Assembly: GCF_000424285.1 (NCBI RefSeq)
Contig: NZ_AUJP01000008.1
Coordinates: 178,908-242,907 of the forward strand
DNA: 64,000 bases
Source of the DNA: Butyrivibrio sp. MB2005
Lineage (GTDB): Bacteria > Bacillota > Clostridia > Lachnospirales > Lachnospiraceae
Direction of reading: 5' to 3'
The notes under the pieces were generated by a model that was not told the DNA's origin, did no database searches, and worked only from the letters and a program-made list of their open reading frames with translations. The position numbers and the translations under genes are program-made. Position 1 is the first letter of the stretch. Each line of letters opens with the position of its first letter. Below are positions 60,738 through 64,000 of this stretch, in pieces.

Positions 60738-61778
60738 ATGACTGTAAAGAGGGAGTTTTTGGGAGAATCAAAGCAGGGTGCACCTATCTATGGCTACCAC
60801 ATCACCAATGAAAAGGGCACTGAGCTCAGTGTTATGAACTATGGTGCTGCCATTCGCGGCATCATCGTTAAGGACAAGGACGGCAATAAGGTTGACGTGG
60901 CTCTTGGCTACGAGGATCTTTCCGGATATTATGGCAACGACTGCTTTCTTGGCGTTGTTGTTGGCCCCAGCGCAAACCGCGTAGATAAGGGCACATACAC
61001 CATCGATGGCAAAAAGTTCAACATGGCTATCAACGATGGCGAAAACAATCTTCACAGTGATTTTGATAATGGTCTTCACAAGAGAGTATGGGACGCTGAT
61101 GAATCAGAAGACAGCGTAACCTTTACTCTTAAAGCTGAAGATGGCGATATAGGTTTTTCAGGAAACAGAGAGTTTAAAGTAACCTACAGCCTCTCTGAGG
61201 ATGATGCTGTTTCCATTCACTATCATGCAACAAGTGATGCCAAGACTCTTATGAACATCACAAATCATTGCTATTTCAACCTCTCCGGTCACGGTGCAGG
61301 TTCTATCTGCGATCACATCGCGCAGTTCAATTCAAGTACCACAACACCTGTAAGAGCAGGTCTCATTCCCACAGGCGAATATACAAGCGTAGAGGGAACT
61401 CCTTTTGATTTCAGAAAAGAAAAGGCTATCGGAAAAGATATAGATGCAGACAACGAGCAGCTTAAGCTCGGCGGCGGCTATGATCATAACTTCTGCATCG
61501 ACGGCGCAGATGGCACAAAGAGAGTATTTGCAACAGTTAAGAGCCCCAAGACCGGCATCACTATGCAGTGCTCAACAACACTTCCCGCATTCCAGTTCTA
61601 TTCAGGCAATTTCCTTGATGCTGAGGGCGGTAAGGACGGCGTTACCTATAAAAAGAGAGACGGCTTCTGCCTTGAGACTCAGTTCCATCCGGATTGCATC
61701 AATCATGACAATTTCCCGGATCCTGTTTTCGGACCGGAGCGCGAGTATGATTCTATTACGGTATATAGGTTTATTTAA
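60738..61778 (+). CDS. galM: Aldose 1-epimerase
   Basis: 346 residues. N-Y-G-A-A-I-R-G-I near the start, G-P-S-A-N-R-V (substrate Arg), N-H-C-Y-F-N-L-S-G-H-G (catalytic His) and G-Y-D-H-N-F-C are present, with E in C-L-E-T-Q-F-H-P-D as the catalytic base. It interconverts anomers of glucose and galactose. It sits 20 nt after recR with its own GGAGG site and appears part of the same + strand run. Confidence 0.95.
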   Translation: MTVKREFLGESKQGAPIYGYHITNEKGTELSVMNYGAAIRGIIVKDKDGNKVDVALGYEDLSGYYGNDCFLGVVVGPSANRVDKGTYTIDGKKFNMAINDGENNLHSDFDNGLHKRVWDADESEDSVTFTLKAEDGDIGFSGNREFKVTYSLSEDDAVSIHYHATSDAKTLMNITNHCYFNLSGHGAGSICDHIAQFNSSTTTPVRAGLIPTGEYTSVEGTPFDFRKEKAIGKDIDADNEQLKLGGGYDHNFCIDGADGTKRVFATVKSPKTGITMQCSTTLPAFQFYSGNFLDAEGGKDGVTYKKRDGFCLETQFHPDCINHDNFPDPVFGPEREYDSITVYRFI

Positions 61779-61783
61779 GTTTT

Positions 61784-63010
61784 ATGGCTGAAGTCAGAGA
61801 TTTTACCAAGTATATAAAAAGAAATTCAGATAATGATGAAGAGGAAGAGCAGGAGTACCGCGAACCCTCGTATACAGAGAAGATACGTAAGCACAGAATA
61901 GCAGTAGCTGTAAGGACAGTGGTGATCATCGTCACCCTGTGCCTTTTGACAGCCGCAGTATACATCAGCTGGAGAGATAAGCATTTCACGGAAAGCACAG
62001 TTACCTCCAGTGTCAGAATATCGGACTCTGCAGGCGCTAGTGCTATTAACCTTGACGGCTATGTCCTTCAGTACAGTAAGGATGGTGTAAGCTGTATCAA
62101 CGCAGCAGGAGAACAGCTCTGGAACAGAACTTACCAGATGCAGAATCCCACTATCCATACCTGTAAAAATGTTGTAGCCATAGGTGATTACAACGGACAC
62201 AACATCTATGTGGCCAATACAGGCGGGTCCCTTGGAGAGATTGAGACCAATCTTCCTATCAGAGATTTCTGCGTGGCAGCCCAGGGCGTAGTAGCAGCAG
62301 TACTTGATGATCAGAATGTCACATGGATATATCTTTTCGATGCTTTAGGCAATACCCTTGCCAGCTTTAAGACCACCATGCAGGATAGCGGATATCCCGT
62401 GGATGTCAGCATTTCTCCAAGCGGAGAGCTTGTTTGCGTATCATATCTTAAGGCAGACAATGGCAGGATAAAAACCAGCGTAGCATTTTTCAACTTCGGC
62501 GCAGTTGGACAAAACATTACAGATAACTACGCAAGTGGCTACGACTATCCAGAGACCGTTGTTCCCTACGTGCAGTTTATGAACGACAGCAAGATATTTG
62601 CTGCAGCCGATGATCGCATCATGTTTTTCTCAGGTAACGAAGTTCCAACAAGCCAGACAGAAGCCATGACAGGTGATGAAGAGATCAAATCTGTTTTCTA
62701 TAACGAGTCCTATGTGGGCGTTGTTTTCATAAATAATACCTCTGAAGGCGCATACAGACTACAGGTTTACAATACTCAGGGAAGTCTCGTGACGAAAATA
62801 TTCTTTAATATAGAATATGTAGATGTGTTCTTTGACAATGAACAGATAGGTATCTACGGAGAAAGTGAATTCCTTCTCTGCGATATGAACGGTGTTGAGA
62901 AATTTAAAGGCAAGTTCGACCGCGCAGTAAAGGTAATGATCCCCACAAATGTCAGAAGCAAATTCCTTCTGGTAACAGATGGCTCCATAGATACTTTAGA
63001 ACTTAACTGA
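61784..63010 (+). CDS. DUF5711-family membrane-anchored protein
   Basis: 408 residues. An acidic N-terminal tail (D-N-D-E-E-E-E-Q-E) and a basic stretch precede one membrane span at ~43-62. The outer part is made of repeated short beta motifs (Y-V-L-Q-Y-S-K-D-G, later I-Y-L-F-D-A-L-G-N and L-Q-V-Y-N-T-Q-G-S), which suggest a beta-propeller-like fold. It resembles the DUF5711 family found beside CvpA genes in Lachnospiraceae. It starts 5 nt after galM. Function unknown; perhaps envelope sensing. Confidence 0.8.
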   Translation: MAEVRDFTKYIKRNSDNDEEEEQEYREPSYTEKIRKHRIAVAVRTVVIIVTLCLLTAAVYISWRDKHFTESTVTSSVRISDSAGASAINLDGYVLQYSKDGVSCINAAGEQLWNRTYQMQNPTIHTCKNVVAIGDYNGHNIYVANTGGSLGEIETNLPIRDFCVAAQGVVAAVLDDQNVTWIYLFDALGNTLASFKTTMQDSGYPVDVSISPSGELVCVSYLKADNGRIKTSVAFFNFGAVGQNITDNYASGYDYPETVVPYVQFMNDSKIFAAADDRIMFFSGNEVPTSQTEAMTGDEEIKSVFYNESYVGVVFINNTSEGAYRLQVYNTQGSLVTKIFFNIEYVDVFFDNEQIGIYGESEFLLCDMNGVEKFKGKFDRAVKVMIPTNVRSKFLLVTDGSIDTLELN

Positions 63011-63022
63011 TAAGGAAAAAAT

Positions 63023-63472
63023 ATGGATATTGTGAATTTTATTTCTCAACCGCAGGTGATAGTGACACTTGCGGTTGTCATTATGTTAATGTGGAGAATT
63101 GCATACGGATATAAATACGGACTCATCTCAGAGCTTCTTGAAATCGCAGCTCTGGCTGTGGGCTTTGTGGTCTTAAACCTCACTGCCGGCGTTATCGAGA
63201 AGTTCCTGAGCGGCGGTGGCCTTCATATAATATCTTCTATAATAAGGATTGCCGTTGTGGTTGCCATATACAGAGTCATCCAGGGGATCTCCAAAGGCGT
63301 CCGTGGATCCAAGAACGTACCCATGGTCAGCTCGGTAAATAAACTCCTTGGCGCAGCCTTTGGTTTCATAGAGATATACATCTGGCTAAGGATACTGAAT
63401 TACATCATTGGCTATGACTTTGAAGGTGCCATAAAATTTACAATTACATCCCTGATGGGGCTATTTAATTAA
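63023..63472 (+). CDS. CvpA-family membrane protein
   Basis: 149 residues with about four membrane spans: V-T-L-A-V-V-I-M-L-M-W, then a Y-K-Y-G-L-I-S-E-L-L-E turn, A-L-A-V-G-F-V-V-L-N and further helices. R-G-x-x-G-like loops and an N-K-L-L-G-A-A-F-G-F-I-E segment near residue 110 match CvpA (colicin V production) proteins. It follows the DUF5711 gene by 12 nt. It is the last protein gene before the rRNA operon. Confidence 0.85.
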   Translation: MDIVNFISQPQVIVTLAVVIMLMWRIAYGYKYGLISELLEIAALAVGFVVLNLTAGVIEKFLSGGGLHIISSIIRIAVVVAIYRVIQGISKGVRGSKNVPMVSSVNKLLGAAFGFIEIYIWLRILNYIIGYDFEGAIKFTITSLMGLFN

Positions 63473-63497
63473 TTTTTTATTAATTCCAAAATTCTCA

Positions 63498-63526
63498 TTG
63501 ACACCTTAGAGGGTGGATGGTATATT
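63498..63526 (+). promoter_or_regulatory. rRNA operon promoter P1
   Basis: TTGACA (63498-63503) and TATATT (63521-63526) have 17-nt spacing, about 310 nt before the 16S start. A small hairpin (TCGCTCGC-type) follows near 63532. Confidence 0.75.
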
Positions 63527-63615
63527 TATATTCGCTCGCTGCGAGTGATAGAAACGACTGACCGGAAGGCTTCAGCGTCTACACAAAAGCGAACAAAAAT
63601 AAATTAAAAAAGTTC

Positions 63616-63644
63616 TTGACAAAAAGAGCTGCAAATGATAATCT
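63616..63644 (+). promoter_or_regulatory. rRNA operon promoter P2
   Basis: TTGACA (63616-63621) lies 17 nt before TAATCT (63639-63644), with GATAAT two bases earlier as an alternative -10. An A/T-rich stretch lies directly upstream, like an UP element. The ~190-nt leader to 16S, from here to 63834, has no other gene and should carry processing and antitermination signals. Confidence 0.72.
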
Positions 63645-63834
63645 ATCAGAGTTGCGGCTGACAAGCCAAGACAAAGCACTTTGACAATGGAATAGTAATG
63701 CAACCCTGAAAATTCCAAAAAGAAATTTCAGAGAACAAAACAAACCTAACAAGGTAAAAACGGACAGAACAAAGCCAAGCTTTAGTTCTGGTCAGACGAA
63801 CGATCCAGTCACTTTAAGTGATTAGATAAATTTT

Positions 63835-64000
<166 letters not shown>

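Overview
The window looks like a low-G+C Clostridia chromosome, most likely a Lachnospiraceae member of the Butyrivibrio/Pseudobutyrivibrio type. This rests on the dnaX-ybaB-recR order, a DUF5711 and CvpA pair, the style of the first ~165 nt of a 16S rRNA gene at the right edge, and the gene content. I ran no similarity search, so the genus is inference. Nearly all genes are on the + strand. The clear exceptions are one transposase and one tRNA.

Region 1 (1-17.4 kb) is very AT-rich. It is a surface-polysaccharide assembly block: a truncated acyl-AMP ligase, several GT-C-like membrane proteins, two acyltransferase-3 proteins, a Wzy/ligase-like polymerase, a Wzz-type co-polymerase with a degenerate kinase domain, and a UbiA-family polyprenyl-phosphate phosphoribosyltransferase-like enzyme. 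It is decaying: a Gfo/Idh stub, a membrane-protein gene broken by an IS and two frameshifts, and truncated reading frames.

Region 2 (17.5-38 kb) is the most unusual part. A tight operon encodes a thiamine-diphosphate (TPP) enzyme, an SDR, a 3-dehydroquinate-synthase-like cyclase, an FGGY kinase, a DRE-TIM aldolase with an extra C-terminal domain, a GtrB-like transferase, an extended SDR and rfbF. The matching rfbH, gtrA-like and rfbG genes lie about 8 kb further on. RfbF, RfbG and RfbH would make CDP-4-keto-3,6-dideoxyglucose. A TPP enzyme next to these recalls yersiniose-type C-branching, but the cyclase, aldolase and kinase suggest a larger or different branch. Between the two halves sit a toroid-protein/nucleotidyltransferase/radical-SAM trio, a PPi-type phosphofructokinase, an ATPase plus TOPRIM/RloB-like pair, and several gene fragments.

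Region 3 (38-55.7 kb) has two GT2 glycosyltransferases, a GtrII-like glucosyltransferase, a DUF6020-like membrane protein, an XRE-ImmA-PIN trio, a flavin reductase-rubredoxin, an AAA ATPase with a nuclease-like tail, a third GT2, gmd and manC (GDP-4-keto-6-deoxymannose), an XRE-HipA-like pair with a palindromic operator over its promoter, an IPT-like anchored protein and an LtaS-type phosphoglycerol transferase.

Region 4 (55.7-64 kb) is housekeeping: glmS, tRNA-Ser(CGA) on the - strand, dnaX, ybaB, recR, galM, DUF5711, cvpA, then tandem rRNA promoters and the start of 16S rRNA.

Overall this is a mosaic cell-surface glycan locus. Nucleotide sugars (CDP- and GDP-linked) and lipid-linked sugars would feed GT2 and GT-C enzymes. 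Defence-like or toxin-antitoxin-like cassettes and C-terminal gene scraps mark the joints between modules.
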